Shown here: in pieces, positions 20,861-32,642 of the stretch
Layout: each line of letters starts with the position of its first letter
Numbering within the stretch: position 1 is the stretch's first letter
NCBI GenBank assembly: GCA_963682055.1
Contig: OY821741.1
Location: 12,963,197 to 13,027,196, forward strand
Origin: Primula veris
Taxonomy: Eukaryota > Streptophyta > Magnoliopsida > Ericales > Primulaceae
Direction of reading: 5' to 3'
DNA length: 64,000 nucleotides
Notes under the pieces: model-generated
What the model was told of the DNA's origin: nothing
Databases searched by the model: none
What the model saw: only the letters and a program-made list of their open reading frames with translations
Made by a program: the position numbers and the translations under genes

Positions 20861-22150
20861 CCAAGTAGACTTCCTTAGCAAAAGAAGTGTTCAGACCTGT
20901 AGCTCCAACACCGCCAATGTTAAACGATTTCGTTTATTTGGTTATTCGTAAGAAAGCGTGATAAGAATAATGAAACTATATCAGTGCTTGCCTACCAACG
21001 CAAGGCTTCTCCCACACCTTGGAATTGATTACAAGATGGTTTACTTTCAGGTAATGGACATTTTAACGGTCCCCTATTTTAACAGTTTAGTAGTTTTCGA
21101 AAAACTGAGTATGTAATCTATGATTGTGGCCATGGTTTCGTCTCTATGGGGATTTAGACACAGACTTTGATGAAGGTCTCAGTGTGACTTCATGTGCTTC
21201 AATCAAGTAGTTCATAACCATGGAACATGTTCTTAATTAACTGAGACATTTACTATATGGATTATAAAATTCTGAGCGGAGATGGTATCCCGCTTAAGTG
21301 AGTATTTGATCAACTTGAGATATGTAGATAAATGTTTTATGCCCTTGCATGTTTATTAAGCAATCCACGTTTTGGATTTGCCCTCGAGATGAAGGATCTT
21401 GGGAAGACACGGTAGTGACTCGGCCTGATGATCGAGTCCCGTAAAGATTGAATTTAAGTTCATGATTCAGACTATACCCAGAAAGTGTTATGACGTTTTA
21501 GTCATCATGACGCTAAGTCGTCAGATTCTCCCATGATCGTTCGATCACTAGACATTTATATAGACCCGGTTCGTCCCTGATGAGACGATGAAGATATATT
21601 GAATCATGATATTCATATCTAAGTACAATAAGCGTATCATTGTACTTGATCTAATGTGTTATGACAAACATCTTGTCTGCTGTGAATGGTATAGGTCGAG
21701 ACAGCATCGCGCTAGCACACTACCACATGAATGGCCCTAAAGACATACTTTAAGGTAATTTTGGAAATGGGCTTGTTTATCCCGTTTGCGTCATCAAGTG
21801 TACCTACCCCTTTCGGTACTTGAATTAACGCAACCCTTTAGGAATAAGTGATATTTCTAACATGGTTTGTCTTTACCATTAGGAATAAGGCGATATCATG
21901 AAGTTCTTAGAAACACTCTAAACGGACCACTCTGATCTACTCATACTCTATTAGATAACTAGAGAGTCTATATAGTTTCGAGCTGGTATTAGCCATATAT
22001 GAAGTACATGTGTATTGTCTCATAATATTGATGAAGCACTTGTCATATTTGAGGACAATTTGATGTTATCGATCAAGAGAGATACATGACTAGATTATGC
22101 TATTTAGCATTTCTCGCCAAAATAAATCTTCACATATGAAGTACAAGAGC
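20860..22150 (+). mobile_element. Decayed Ty1/copia reverse transcriptase-RNase H remnant
   Basis: One frame at about 21371-21505 gives the copia reverse transcriptase phrase LEMKDLGKTR, then LGL.IESRKD and DYTQKVL.RF, broken by at least four stop codons. Further on, SPMIVRSLDI and a DP.RP phrase (about 21518-21580) keep the order seen in plant copia polyproteins. No intact protease, integrase or full-length polyprotein was found, so the element cannot move by itself. Borders are approximate; no matching LTR pair was recognised. Confidence 0.8.
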
Positions 22151-23100
22151 ATCATGTCTAATGCTCGTTCTATTCTATGTTTAGATTTCACTACACCCAA
22201 ACGTGTGCAAGTAAAATAAACCATCCAGATGCATGCTCGTATTTGTTATTGGAATATAAAATTGTTTACACCCAGTTGTGTGCATGCTAGAGGAGCATCC
22301 AGAAGAATACTTGTGACTAATTAGCTGAAATCATTGCATACAGTCGTATGTAAGTAAGTTAGAGCATCCCGATGAATGCACGTGTTGATTAACACTTTTG
22401 AATGTACTTTTTTGTTCTTAGACCAAGAGTTTTTCCCACATGGTTTACATTGATCAGATTTTAATGAGACACAATCAATCACAACTATCATAGTGTGTCT
22501 AAATTATTTTGAGACATTTTATGTTCAAGATTAATTTTCGCACACTGTTGAGTGCAAGTGAGTGGGAGCGTCCCGGCGTATGCTTAACACCATATTGTGT
22601 GTATTCTCACGTATGTTTAACACTCTGATGTGTGAAAGTATAACATCCTAACGTATGTTTGGAATCATGTTGCGTGCAAGTAATAAAGTGCATCCTGATG
22701 AATGCTTAGTTCTTACTAGTTATTAACCATGCACCATGTCGTGTGTAACTGAGAGAGAGCAGCTTGCTGTATGCTTGTTTACTTTTTTTGTCCTTAGTCC
22801 AAGCTTTTTTTTCTCACTGTGTTTTTCTTGACAAGATTTTTTTAGCGAGGCACGTTGCCATCATATTTCACTTAGGATTGCCGAAATTAGGGGGAGTATC
22901 TTGTTGTATACCTATTACCACTGTATACTATTTTGTCATTCGACCAGAGGTTTTTTCCCATTGGATTTACTCTGGTAAGGTTTTGATGAGTCACATGTTT
23001 TGTGGTTAACCCTCTACTACTACCACTGTTGCATTCTTTTTATTTCGATCAGATGTACCGATTTTGTCGCATACTGGGTTTTCTGGCTCTAAGTTTTTGT
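22150..23100 (+). repeat. Degenerate tandem repeats in the 3' part of the copia remnant
   Basis: At least six loose units of roughly 65-100 bp start near 22196, 22270, 22338, 22541, 22620 and 22730. The shared theme is cac-c-gt-gtgtgcaagt, then gagcatcc-gatgaatgc and a T-rich spacer. The next part (about 22780-23000) has the ggttttttcccattgg and aaggttttgatgag words common in copia LTRs. I read it as LTR or 3' untranslated sequence. Confidence 0.6.
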
Positions 23101-23128
23101 ATAGATGAATACTATATGCTATAGGTCT

Positions 23129-24024
23129 TGATGAACCCACAAATAGCAAACTTATTACCTTTCATAATTTTCACAAATTTTTTGTTATTTTGATTGTTGG
23201 TTTTTTCGAGTCCCAAGTATACTCCCCTATACAAAACTGAATAGCAACATTGTTTTGATCCGAGGGCAAGGATTGTAACATCTTCTTTTGATCTCCTTTT
23301 AAAATTTCTTGTTTGTGTAGGATAATGAACCGTAATCAATATTGAACATATTTTCAAAAAACAAACCCAGAATTGAATAAAAACTAATATTTGCATATCA
23401 TACTTAAATACAAAGAGTACAAAACTCTCCACTTTGATTATAACCCAATTATGATTTTTTTTTTCCAATTTGAAGGACACAATAAAGTTACAATCTTTAC
23501 TTTCTAAAGCCAGAATAACTTATATGTTTGTAAAAAGACACATTTTTATTAAATAAATAAAGACTATTAAAAATTTGCATACGATCAATTGAGATATTTG
23601 ATTGAGCAATCATGGATCTATCGGCTCTTGTAATATTCGAAAACTAACTAAAACTCAAACAACCTTACCATTAGCATTATACAAACACTGAGTGTTGCAA
23701 CTCAAATTAAAATTGGTGATGCCCAAAAGTTAATACAAATTGGTGAACATATAGAAGCTTGATTAATGAGAGTAGTTTTTCTAAAAATATTACTCCATAT
23801 TAAGCTTGATTTATCGGTTGTCATAGAATTTAATCAACCTGATATATTGAACTTATTTTACGATTCTTTTCTCTATCGTGATATTAAAAAATTCCACTTA
23901 GGTACTAATTTCGAAGTTTTCTAATAGTAATACATTCACAATATTCAGACAATGATATACAAAGAAATGATATTAATATAACACGTGCGAAACTCGTGCA
24001 CTTCATGTGAAATGAATTATATAC
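23129..24024 (-). pseudogene. ABCC fragment, block A (pieces of exons 3 and 2)
   Basis: On the minus strand 23129-23295 matches the 5' part of ABCC exon 3 (15669-15844) and breaks off inside the NBD1 Walker A loop, where the true gene continues GSGKTS. It is followed by intron 2 sequence and a short, diverged piece of exon 2 (about 23575-23760) with deletions, then a tail of unknown origin up to 24024. No frame survives. It lies upstream of the intact ABCC gene in the same orientation. Confidence 0.85.
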
Positions 24025-25276
24025 ATCTTCTTTTGATCTCCTTTTAAAATTTCTTGTTTGTGTAGGATAATGAACCGTAATCAATATTGAACATATTTTC
24101 AAAAAACAAACCCAGAATTGAATAAAAACATAAAACTAACCCTTACTTAAAAGGGGAATATTTGCATACCATACTTAAATACAAAGAGTACAAAACTCTC
24201 CACTTTGATTATAACCCAATTATGATTTTTTTTTTCCAATTTGAAGGACACAATAAAGTTACTATCTTTACTTTCTAAAGATAGAATAACTTATAGTTTT
24301 GTAAAAAGACACATTTTTATTAAATAAATAAAGACTAGTAAAAATTTGCATACGATCAATTGAGATCTTTGATTGAGCAATAACTTGGGGATATTATGTA
24401 TCAGCTCTTGTAATATTCGAAAAGTAGCTAAAGCTGAAAGAACCTTTCCAAGTGTCAAAGGTGTATTAATTATACAAGCACCGAATGTTACAACTGAAAC
24501 TAGAGTCGGTGATGCCCAAAAGAGAAAACAAATCGCTGAACATGTATACAAGTACTTTTTAAGCCACTTTCTCTCGGTTTCTCTAAATTTGAGTAGCTTT
24601 TCCAAAAAATTATTTTCCCATGAGTGAAACTTCAACACTCTCATGCTCTTTAAAATCTCAGAAGTGGACTTTATTCTCGAGTCCTTAGCTTCCATTATCT
24701 TGCTATGGAAATTCTCTTGCATTTTAACCAATGGGGTATTACTCACCATCACTAAAATCGTCGTAACAAGAGCAGCTAAAGCGGGAAAAGCACCAAGGTT
24801 TATATAGAGAATAAATAAAGCTAAAGTGACCTGTAATGGTAGAAGCCAAACACCGTGAATATGCAAAAAGAACTCCCCAATTCTCTCCACATCTACACTT
24901 ACATAATTTGTCACTTTTCCGTTACTCATACCCCCGTATTTAATTAATAGTGTTTTTTTATATAATAATACCATGAGAGCTGCTCGAACTCGGATCCCAA
25001 TCCGTTGAGCACCATAGTACCATTGTCTTTGAGAAAGAGATTCCACTGTTTTCGAAAAGAAGATGATGAAAGCAATTATGAAGCCGTGGGAAAAGGTTGA
25101 ATCTTCTTCTTTTGAAGATAATATATCCACAAAGCTTGTGATTAACAGAGGACCCATATAGGAAGTTATCGTGTTAAGACCTGCAAAAGAATTAGAGGAT
25201 TAAGCGTTGAAGTTAAAACACAAGTTAATAGAAAATCAAAGGTGTATTTAATCATGTAAGTTAATTCTTAAGTTAT
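24025..25276 (-). pseudogene. ABCC fragment, block B (nearly complete exon 2 copy)
   Basis: Begins with intron 2 sequence shared with block A and contains a copy of ABCC exon 2 plus the start of intron 1. From about 24481 to 25276 it aligns without gaps to 16322-17117 (offset 8159); by eye I see only two mismatches, both in the intron part near 25238-25241. The open frame 24291-25157 therefore repeats the TMD1 protein for about 230 residues. Toward the exon 3' end it has small deletions that shift the frame, and exons 1 and 3-11 are absent. No splice context makes a product likely. Confidence 0.9.
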
Positions 25277-25850
25277 ATTTTTTCCAATTATGATTTTTTT
25301 TTTTCCAATTTGAAGGACAATAAAGTTACAATCTTTACTTTCTAAAGACAGAATAACGTATAGGTTTGTAAAAAGACACATTTTTATTAAATAAATAAAG
25401 ACTATTAAAAATTTGCATACGATCAATTGATATCTTTGATTGAGCAATCATGGATAGTAACTTGGGGATATTATGTATCGGCTCTTATAATATTCGAAAA
25501 CTAACTAAAGCTGAAACAACCTTACCATTAACATTATACAAACACCGAGTGTTGCAACTCAAATTAAAATTGGTGATGCCCAAAAGTTAATACAAATTGG
25601 TGAACATATACAAGCTTGATTAATGAGAGTAGTCTTTCCAAAAATATTACTCCATATTAAGCTTGATTTACCGGTTGACATGGAATTTAATCAATCTGAT
25701 ATATTTAAAAAAATTCCATTTAGGTACCAATTTCAAAGTTTTCTAATAATAATGCATTCACAATATTCAGACAATGATATGCAAAGAAATTATATTAATA
25801 TAACACGTGCGAAACTTGTGCACTTCATGTGAAATGAATTATATACCAGT
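25277..25850 (-). pseudogene. ABCC fragment, block C (degenerate exon 2 piece and tail)
   Basis: Repeats the architecture of block A: intron 2 end with the long T run, a short diverged exon 2 fragment (about 25430-25620), then the same non-ABCC tail ending cacttcatgtgaaatgaatt. Its junction with block B lies where intron 1 sequence stops abruptly at about 25276. No usable frame. Confidence 0.82.
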
Positions 25851-26212
25851 ATAATTTTTTTGGCCACATGTAAAACTAAATTTTTTTGAAAGTAGTAAAA
25901 TTAACTTTATCTAAGTGTATAGTCATGATGGTAATTAATTTATATTTCACATGATATTAAATTTGGAGTTTGTGGTGGAGTCATATGTAGTATGAGTTGG
26001 TGTGGTTTGACACACAATGTCATTTTTGGCGTGTGCTATGATGCAGCCATCGCACTATTACATATGAATATATTTTATATCTTCATTTCACTACTTTATC
26101 AATTAACTTTTCCCTTTTGGAATCTAGGTCCATTTTTATTATTTTTCTGCTCACTGACATGACATGTGATTGTATTTTTTTTTTAATCAAAAACTAGAGA
26201 AGTGAGTATTTT

Positions 26213-26452
26213 AGTACTAGGTCTGTTCCTATTTAATTGTCCATTATGAAACTATGTGTAATTTTGGCCGGTTAAGAACTTGTATCAAAATTGTTTGAAT
26301 GAAAATTTTCAAAAGTTGGTCATATAGTTCAAATGTTAAATTTTATGATTAGATTTTAAAAAAATTCATTTCGACAATTTTGATACAAGTTATAAGCCGA
26401 TCAAAATTGTACGTAATTTCGTAATAGAAAATTAAATGAGAACGAATGAAAT
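26213..26452. mobile_element. Stowaway-like MITE, family with TTTAATTGTCCATTAYGAAAC ends
   Basis: The left arm (gttcctatttaattgtccat, then gaaactatgtgtaattttg) is mirrored by the right arm (caaaattgtacgtaatttcg, then attaaatgagaacgaatga). The whole ~240 bp folds into one long hairpin. Related copies lie at 34762, 35748, 37308 and 50413. Confidence 0.75.
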
Positions 26453-27021
26453 AATAATAAAATATTAAAAGTAAAAGATACATACCAATCACACCATAAT
26501 TTGTATAGAAATTAAGAAGTCCCATAACCATAAGTGTATGAGACGAGCAATAATTTTTTATTTTTTTTTTACTCTTCATAAACTCCTCTTACACTGATTG
26601 TATATGACAAATAAACTAAATATTGAATATTGAAACAAAATTATAAAAACAAACTACACCATGTTCGTTTGGATTCATGTCACATCGTCAGTCGATTTGA
26701 GTCGAACTTGAGGATATGCAAATAGTCGGAACATACTAGGTAACCCATCACAAGAGAAAATAATTTTTGAAAATAAATAAACTGTATACCTACTATATAT
26801 TTTTTCTAGTTATTATTCAAATGGGCAAAATAATTTTTTTCAGCACAAGGCAGCCCCACCAAAAAAAGAATTTTTGGGCAGTCTCTGCACAATATCCAGG
26901 GGCGGACCTAAGGGGGCTGGGTGTCCGTGATCATCCGACGACGATTTTTATTTTAATTTTTTTTATATATGTAATTAAAAAAATTCTGAAATATATACAT
27001 TGATGTCCCCTAGTTAAACAA

Positions 27022-27092
27022 AAGAGCTGATGGTGTAATAATAAAATTTGACTATAAGGTAATGGAGGGTTAGGAGTTCAAATCATGTTACC
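27022..27092 (+). other. tRNA-like sequence in a repeat element
   Basis: Contains an A-box-like ctgatggtgtaataat and a B-box-like ggagttcaaatcatg at tRNA-like spacing. It follows a caggggcggacctaagg motif (26898) typical of the ends of plant hAT-type repeats. The arms do not pair well, so this is a relic, either tRNA-derived or SINE-like. Confidence 0.35.
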
Positions 27093-28284
27093 TTATTTTT
27101 TCTAAAATTTTCTGCTTTACTTTTAAATTACCAAATTTTCTAAATACTCATTGTATTTTTCCAAACAAAATTACATAAAAAATTATTTTATTATCTAATG
27201 TCATTTGTCTTTGACTTCGTTTTTATTTTATGTTATGTCAAATAAAAAAAAAATATTTTTATATTAATAGACCTTATTTTTTTTATATTCGATATATTTT
27301 TTATATCATCATCCAACAAAATTATCCTAGTTCTGCACATGTGCGCATCACATAGTAGGGGTCAAAAGGACCGATGCTATCATTATTTGTAATCATAAAA
27401 CACAAGGTTTTTATTACAAAATTAACTGAGCACTCATTTATAGACAACGCCTGAAAACCCATTTTAAATATGCAAAATTATCATCATCACTATATATGCA
27501 TATCTAAAGTTTGGATACATATATATAGGTATCATTTTCAATGTAATAACCAAGTATTATAATGGGCCACAATATATTACAAAAACTACCTCTACAAACA
27601 TTTTGTATAAAAAAAACTACAACCTTTCTACAAATCACTCAAGAACTTTTTGATTTATGTTGGTAGGATGAGTGATACTAAATTTTAGTAATATAATAAT
27701 TAATTACTATTATATTTCTAAAATTTAATTTAGCCAAGATCAGTTTTTCAACACAAATTAAAAGGTTGTATGTCACTATATCCCAATATTTTATTGTACT
27801 TGATGTATAAGAAATCGCATGCAAGTAGCATATATTTTAAATTTGGCTTGGTTTCCAACTTTAGATGAAGATAAACAGTACAACTTTACATCATTTTACG
27901 GAAACGTGTAATTTGCAGCTTCGCCGAGTTATCATAAATTGGGTAGTGTGTTAAATTTTATCTTGATGCATCTAATCTGTTACTAAATAAACAAATAAAA
28001 CTTTAGAATTTTGAAATAATAAAATGACAATTAAATACCCACGTCTTAAGCAATGTAACTTTTGGAATCTGTCAGGTTCGAGTCATCGTTTACATGCTTG
28101 ACCTTTCTATGGTCATTTACTAACAAATTAAATTATGAAAGTACCGAGGACAAATTAAGTCACATGTTTAAAATTTAATCATATACTGCCTGAGGTATAT
28201 TTATAAGTAGGTAGAATAACTATACAAATATGTGATTTCGATATATAATGTGTTGGGTTTATCATGAGTGACAAACAACGAAAC

Positions 28285-28482
28285 CAATGACATCCGGTTT
28301 TAAAAAACAAACAAGTGACATATATATTGTTCTCATTGGAGCAACTAAATACGAGCTAAAAAAAGGCTAAAAGTAAAATATGTCAATGACATCCGGTTTT
28401 AAAAAACAAACAAGTGACATATATATTGTTCTCATTGGAGCAACTAAATACGAGCTAAAAAAAGGCTAAAAGTAAAATATAT
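28285..28482. repeat. Perfect tandem duplication, 99-bp period
   Basis: 28285-28381 and 28384-28480 are identical over 97 bases (caatgacatccggttttaaa through ggctaaaagtaaaatat). The lack of any difference in neutral AT-rich DNA points to a very recent event or an assembly duplication. Confidence 0.95.
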
Positions 28483-28969
28483 GAAAATTTGACGATTATA
28501 TAATTTCAGCATCAACGTAACTACAAAATAGTATATACATATAATTTAGCCCCATCCATATATACATATAAATCCTAGTTCCGCATAGACTGTTCTTTGA
28601 GTTCCTATGCACTGTTTTCTCATTTTTTCTTTGGAGTTAATTACTTACTACTGAATTTGTAGTTCAGTTAACTAATTTTTAAGAATTTCTGTTCGTAATA
28701 AGAAGTTCATGCATAAGTTAAAGTGTTAAACGTTTGAGAACTTTGTGGATCTTAATTTGTTTTGTTGCAACTAATAAGTCACTGCAAGATGATAAAAATA
28801 AATAAAAAATCACTGCAAGAAACTACATGACATGTGGAGTAGTACTATTTGCTTTGTCAATATTGACCAAAACCACTACTTAGTCTGACCAATTGCACTA
28901 AAAAAGTATTACAGTGGGCTAGTCACATTGAATTAATTACATTTTTTTTTTACCATAGTTAATGATCTG

Positions 28970-29342
28970 AGGCCGGGTTCGGACCGTTTCGGTATGCTTT
29001 TTGGTAAAACTGAAATTGAAACCGAGTAGATTTTTCGGTAAGATTTTTTTCGATTTTCGGTCTTTTTATTTTTTGGACCGAACCGAACCGAACCGAACCG
29101 GTTTGTTTCGGTCCAGTTTCGGCCTTTCCGTTTTTTCAGTTTTTCTTCGGATTTTTTGATCTTTTCTATTATTTTTCGGTTTTATTTTCGGTTTGTCGGT
29201 CCTTTTCGGGATTTTTCAGTCTTTTTCAGGCTTTTTCGATTTTTTTTGGTTTTTTCAGTCCAGTTTTATTAAAAATCAAAACTGACCCGAAAAAATTTCG
29301 ATTTTTCGATTCGTTTTTTTTTATTATTTTCACCCGGCCCTA
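28970..29342. repeat. TTTTTCGG-rich low-complexity element with GGCCGGG/CCCGGCC ends
   Basis: Dense in ttttcggt, cgaaccgaaccgaaccg and similar words, bounded by aggccgggttcgg at the left and cacccggccctaa at the right, which form a short inverted repeat. It looks like a small non-autonomous DNA element of hAT type, but I cannot find a clean target duplication. Confidence 0.5.
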
Positions 29343-29564
29343 ATTACTCTAGATAACACACTAGTTTTAGGAAGGGTTAGCCAACATACACAAGAGATTC
29401 GAATACTCACAAAAATATATAAAAAAATCGCTCACGAACATTGTTTGTTACTTTGTTACATGTAAAATATTTTTGTAAATAAAATGTTAATTTAAATGGA
29501 AAACTTTTGTCATAAGTTTTTGTTGTCACTCACATTTTGAGACTTTTGGCGATGGTATAATTTT

Positions 29565-29772
29565 CACTACAAAAAAAAAATCCATATAGCAACAGTTTAG
29601 TTACAGTTTGTCTGATATTATACGACTTGTTACTGAAATTTAGCAACAGTATATATAACAACAATTTATGTTGTTAAGTGTTGATAACTGTTACTATATT
29701 GTTGCTGAATTTTCTTCAACAAACCATATAGTAACAGACTAATTGTTGCTATCCGATTATTTTGTTGTAGTG
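29565..29772. mobile_element. CACTA-like MITE
   Basis: Starts CACTACAAAAAAA and ends TTTTGTTGTAGTG, the terminal inverted repeat of plant CACTA (En/Spm) elements. The 208-bp interior has alternating tagcaacagt and gttgctga words that pair with each other. A clear 3-bp target duplication is not evident. No coding capacity. Confidence 0.78.
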
Positions 29773-30105
29773 AATTTCATCGGAAATTTGTAAAATATTG
29801 CTTTAGTATTTGATTGATGTATAACATATACTAGCTAGTTATATTAAATATATATAGCTTGGTGTAACCTATATTTTAGTTTCAGAACTCAAGTTATTCA
29901 ATATATAAGTCATGAGTTACTTCTTGTTTTTCAAAATAAAGTAGTTTTTCTAGAAAAGAAAAAAAAAGTAATCCTAATAACTTGACAACCAAAGAGTACT
30001 ATTACACCCAAAATTATACTTATCCTGATTAATAAAATGAATCATTATATACATTTAACTAAAAATAAATTCTAATATTAAGTGAATATGATATACCATT
30101 GCCTA

Positions 30106-31638
30106 TAAGGCTCTGTTTGTTTCGTAGTAAAATATTTACGGAGGGAAAATATTTTTCGGGTAAAGTTTTACGGTGCAAACTTTTATTTGTATTTTATTTA
30201 CGGGTGTTCGGTGCGTCAAAGGTTTTCTATGGTAATTCTATTGAAATTCAAAAATCTATTAGTTATTTAAATTAGACAAATTCGATACATAAATAAATAA
30301 ACATTGTTCATACTTTAAACAAAATATTTTAAGATGAAAAACATCAAAAATTAACTAAAAGTCACAAAAATTAACTAAAAGTCATAAAAATGAATAATTT
30401 CGTGAAAGTTTAAAAACATTAGTGATTAAAATCACAATTATTTTGACGGGAAAAAAGCTAAAAGTTCGTCTACTTTTCTGAAAGTAACTTCGTCAACATA
30501 TATAGGAAACTTAACCTAAACACATATTTTATTTCATATACGTCACTTATAATAACTTATAATTTTTCAACATATAAACTCATAAAATTATAAGTATAGA
30601 AGATATTATTGACTTTTTTTAGCTTTTTCAAATTTTCTTGGGTTTTTTAGATTTTTCGGAATTTTTTGTTTTATTTTTTCCAATTTTTTGTTATTTTTTA
30701 GATTTTTTCCTATCTATTTATATTTTTATTGGTTAATTAGATTTTAGCTTTTTCAAATTTTCTTGGGTTTTTTAGATTTTTCGGAATTTTTTGTTTTATT
30801 TTTTCTATTTTTTTGTTATCTTTTAGATTTTTTCCTACTTATTTATATTTTTATTGGTTAATTAGATTTTAGCTTTTTTTAAATTTTCTTGAGTTTTTTA
30901 GATTTTTCAGAATTTTTTGTTTTATTTTTTCTATTTTTTTGTTATTTTTTAGATTTTTTTTCTATTTATTTATATTTTTATTGGTTAATTAGATTTTAGC
31001 TTTTTCAATTTTTTTTGGGTTTTTTAGATTTTTCGGAATTTTTTGTTTTATTTTTTCCTTTTTTTTTGTTATTTTTTAGATTTTTTCCTATTTATTTATA
31101 TTTTTATTGGTTAATTAGATTTTAGCTTTTTCAAATTTTCGTGGGTTTTTTAGATTTTTCGGAATTTTTTGTTTTATTTTTTCCATTTTTTTGTTATTTT
31201 TTAGATTTTTTCCTATTTATTTATATTTTTATTGGTTAATTAGATTTTAGCTTTTTCAAATTTTCTTGGGTTTTTTTAGATTTTTCAGATTTTATTTTTA
31301 TTTATTTTCCATTTTTGTTATTTTTTAGAATTTTTCGTGTTTTTTTCTTTTTTTTATTGGTTAGTAGATAGAATTGGACTAATTATTAAATAATTTTAAA
31401 AGAATAGAACTATAATTAATAATAGTTATAATACTAGTATTAGAAAGAATATAGAGAGAGGCTCCGTAAACCGTTTACAACTTTATTTGCGGGGTAATCG
31501 TTTCTCCCAATTTTACTGGATATGTGGAAAAAGTTTTCCCAAAAAAAATATTTTACGTTAAACCAATCACCCGGAAAATTTATTTTACCCGTAAATATTT
31601 GTTTACCCCCATTTTACAACAAAACAAACAGAGCCTAA
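30106..31638. mobile_element. PIF/Harbinger-like non-autonomous element, copy 1
   Basis: The element 30109-31635 (1527 bp) begins GGCTCTGTTTGTTT and ends AAACAAACAGAGCC, a perfect 14-bp terminal inverted repeat. TAA flanks both sides (30106-30108, 31636-31638), the 3-bp target duplication typical of PIF/Harbinger insertions. Between the subterminal regions lies a six-unit AT-rich tandem array. No transposase frame. A shorter inverted relative is at 40306-41427. Confidence 0.88.
30621..31372. repeat. Six-unit tandem array, about 125-bp period, inside the Harbinger-like element
   Basis: The phrase agctttttcaaattttcttg (with variants) starts at 30621, 30746, 30871, 30998, 31124 and 31249. Each unit continues gggttttttagatttttcgg and ends tattggttaattagatttt. 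Units are very T-rich on the plus strand. Confidence 0.92.
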
Positions 31639-32642
31639 GAAATAAACTTTATTGATTAATTTATGATAGAATGTTGAATTATTTCTTAATTATCTGTTTT
31701 TAACATTCTATCATAAATTAAGGGCAAAGTTTGTGAATTAATAGGGAACCATGTAGGAAGCTATTGTTTTAAATCATCCTAGAAAATTTAAGGTTTATGT
31801 TAATTATTAACATAACAAAATAAAGATGAAATTGGTTTGGAAACTTAATTACGTTCTAAGTTTATGTTTGTTACTATAATAATTTTCAACGCTTTCAAGA
31901 CTAAAAGAAGGATAAAAAATAAAAAATAAAACTTATTTTGAATTGACAGCTTAATCTTTTCTATATCTTCTTCATACGGTAGATTGCTGGATGTTCATTT
32001 TTTAAGCTTTTGTTTATTTTTGCGTTGTTACGAATTAAATTAAGCTGTAAGAGCTTTGGAGTCTCGTGATTAGTATAGTTTTCATGGCAAATAGTTGCAT
32101 CTTTAATACTAGAAGCTAGCTTTTGTTTGCATTTTATAAGTATAAAAGTATATTTATTTGATGGATGTAAAAAAATATAGTTTTAGTTTTCACTTTTAAG
32201 TATGTGAGTGTTGTTTGGTAAACGCTATAAAAGTACAATTTTTTAAAAATTATTATTTATTAATATGTGTGTTTTAAAGTTTTAACAATTTAAATTCAAA
32301 ATCATTCTTGAAACTAATATACTTATAACTAAAATATAACAAAATTACCTTTTTGTAACCAAATTAAAACCAACACAATCACCGTAAATATAAGTGCAGA
32401 TTCTTTTCTACTATTATTTTTTCAAAATAAAAAAGAAATTATGTATAACGTCACTATGTTATTGTTATTTCAATTGTATAAAAAAACATGAAAAGGCCAT
32501 TAAAAAGTAACAAGATCCTATACGAAAGTTTCCACATCAAACAAGTCACGTTAGATGCAGTTTAAAGTTAATGAACAATTTTGCATTTTTAATCTTAAAT
32601 CAATTTAGAAATTAAATATTTTATCAAAATAGTATAACATAG
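31639..32642. other. AT-rich intergenic DNA, nothing recognised
   Basis: No gene, RNA gene or bounded repeat is visible here. Confidence 0.45.

Larger units (their letters stand above)
25851..30108. other. Transposon-rich intergenic DNA
   Basis: No gene found. It contains a Stowaway-like MITE (26213-26452), a tRNA-like stretch in a repeat (27022-27092), a perfect tandem duplication (28285-28482), a CGGTTTT-rich element (28970-29342) and a CACTA-like MITE (29565-29772). The rest is AT-rich sequence I cannot assign. Confidence 0.5.

Noticed and set aside
24291..25157. 288-residue ORF as a separate ABC transporter gene
   Set aside because: It is a copied exon 2 of the ABCC gene with intron sequence at both ends, a frameshifted 3' part and no other exons.
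30621..31372. Regular repeat array as a CRISPR-like array
   Set aside because: Eukaryotic context, contiguous 125-bp units without unique spacers, inside a transposon.
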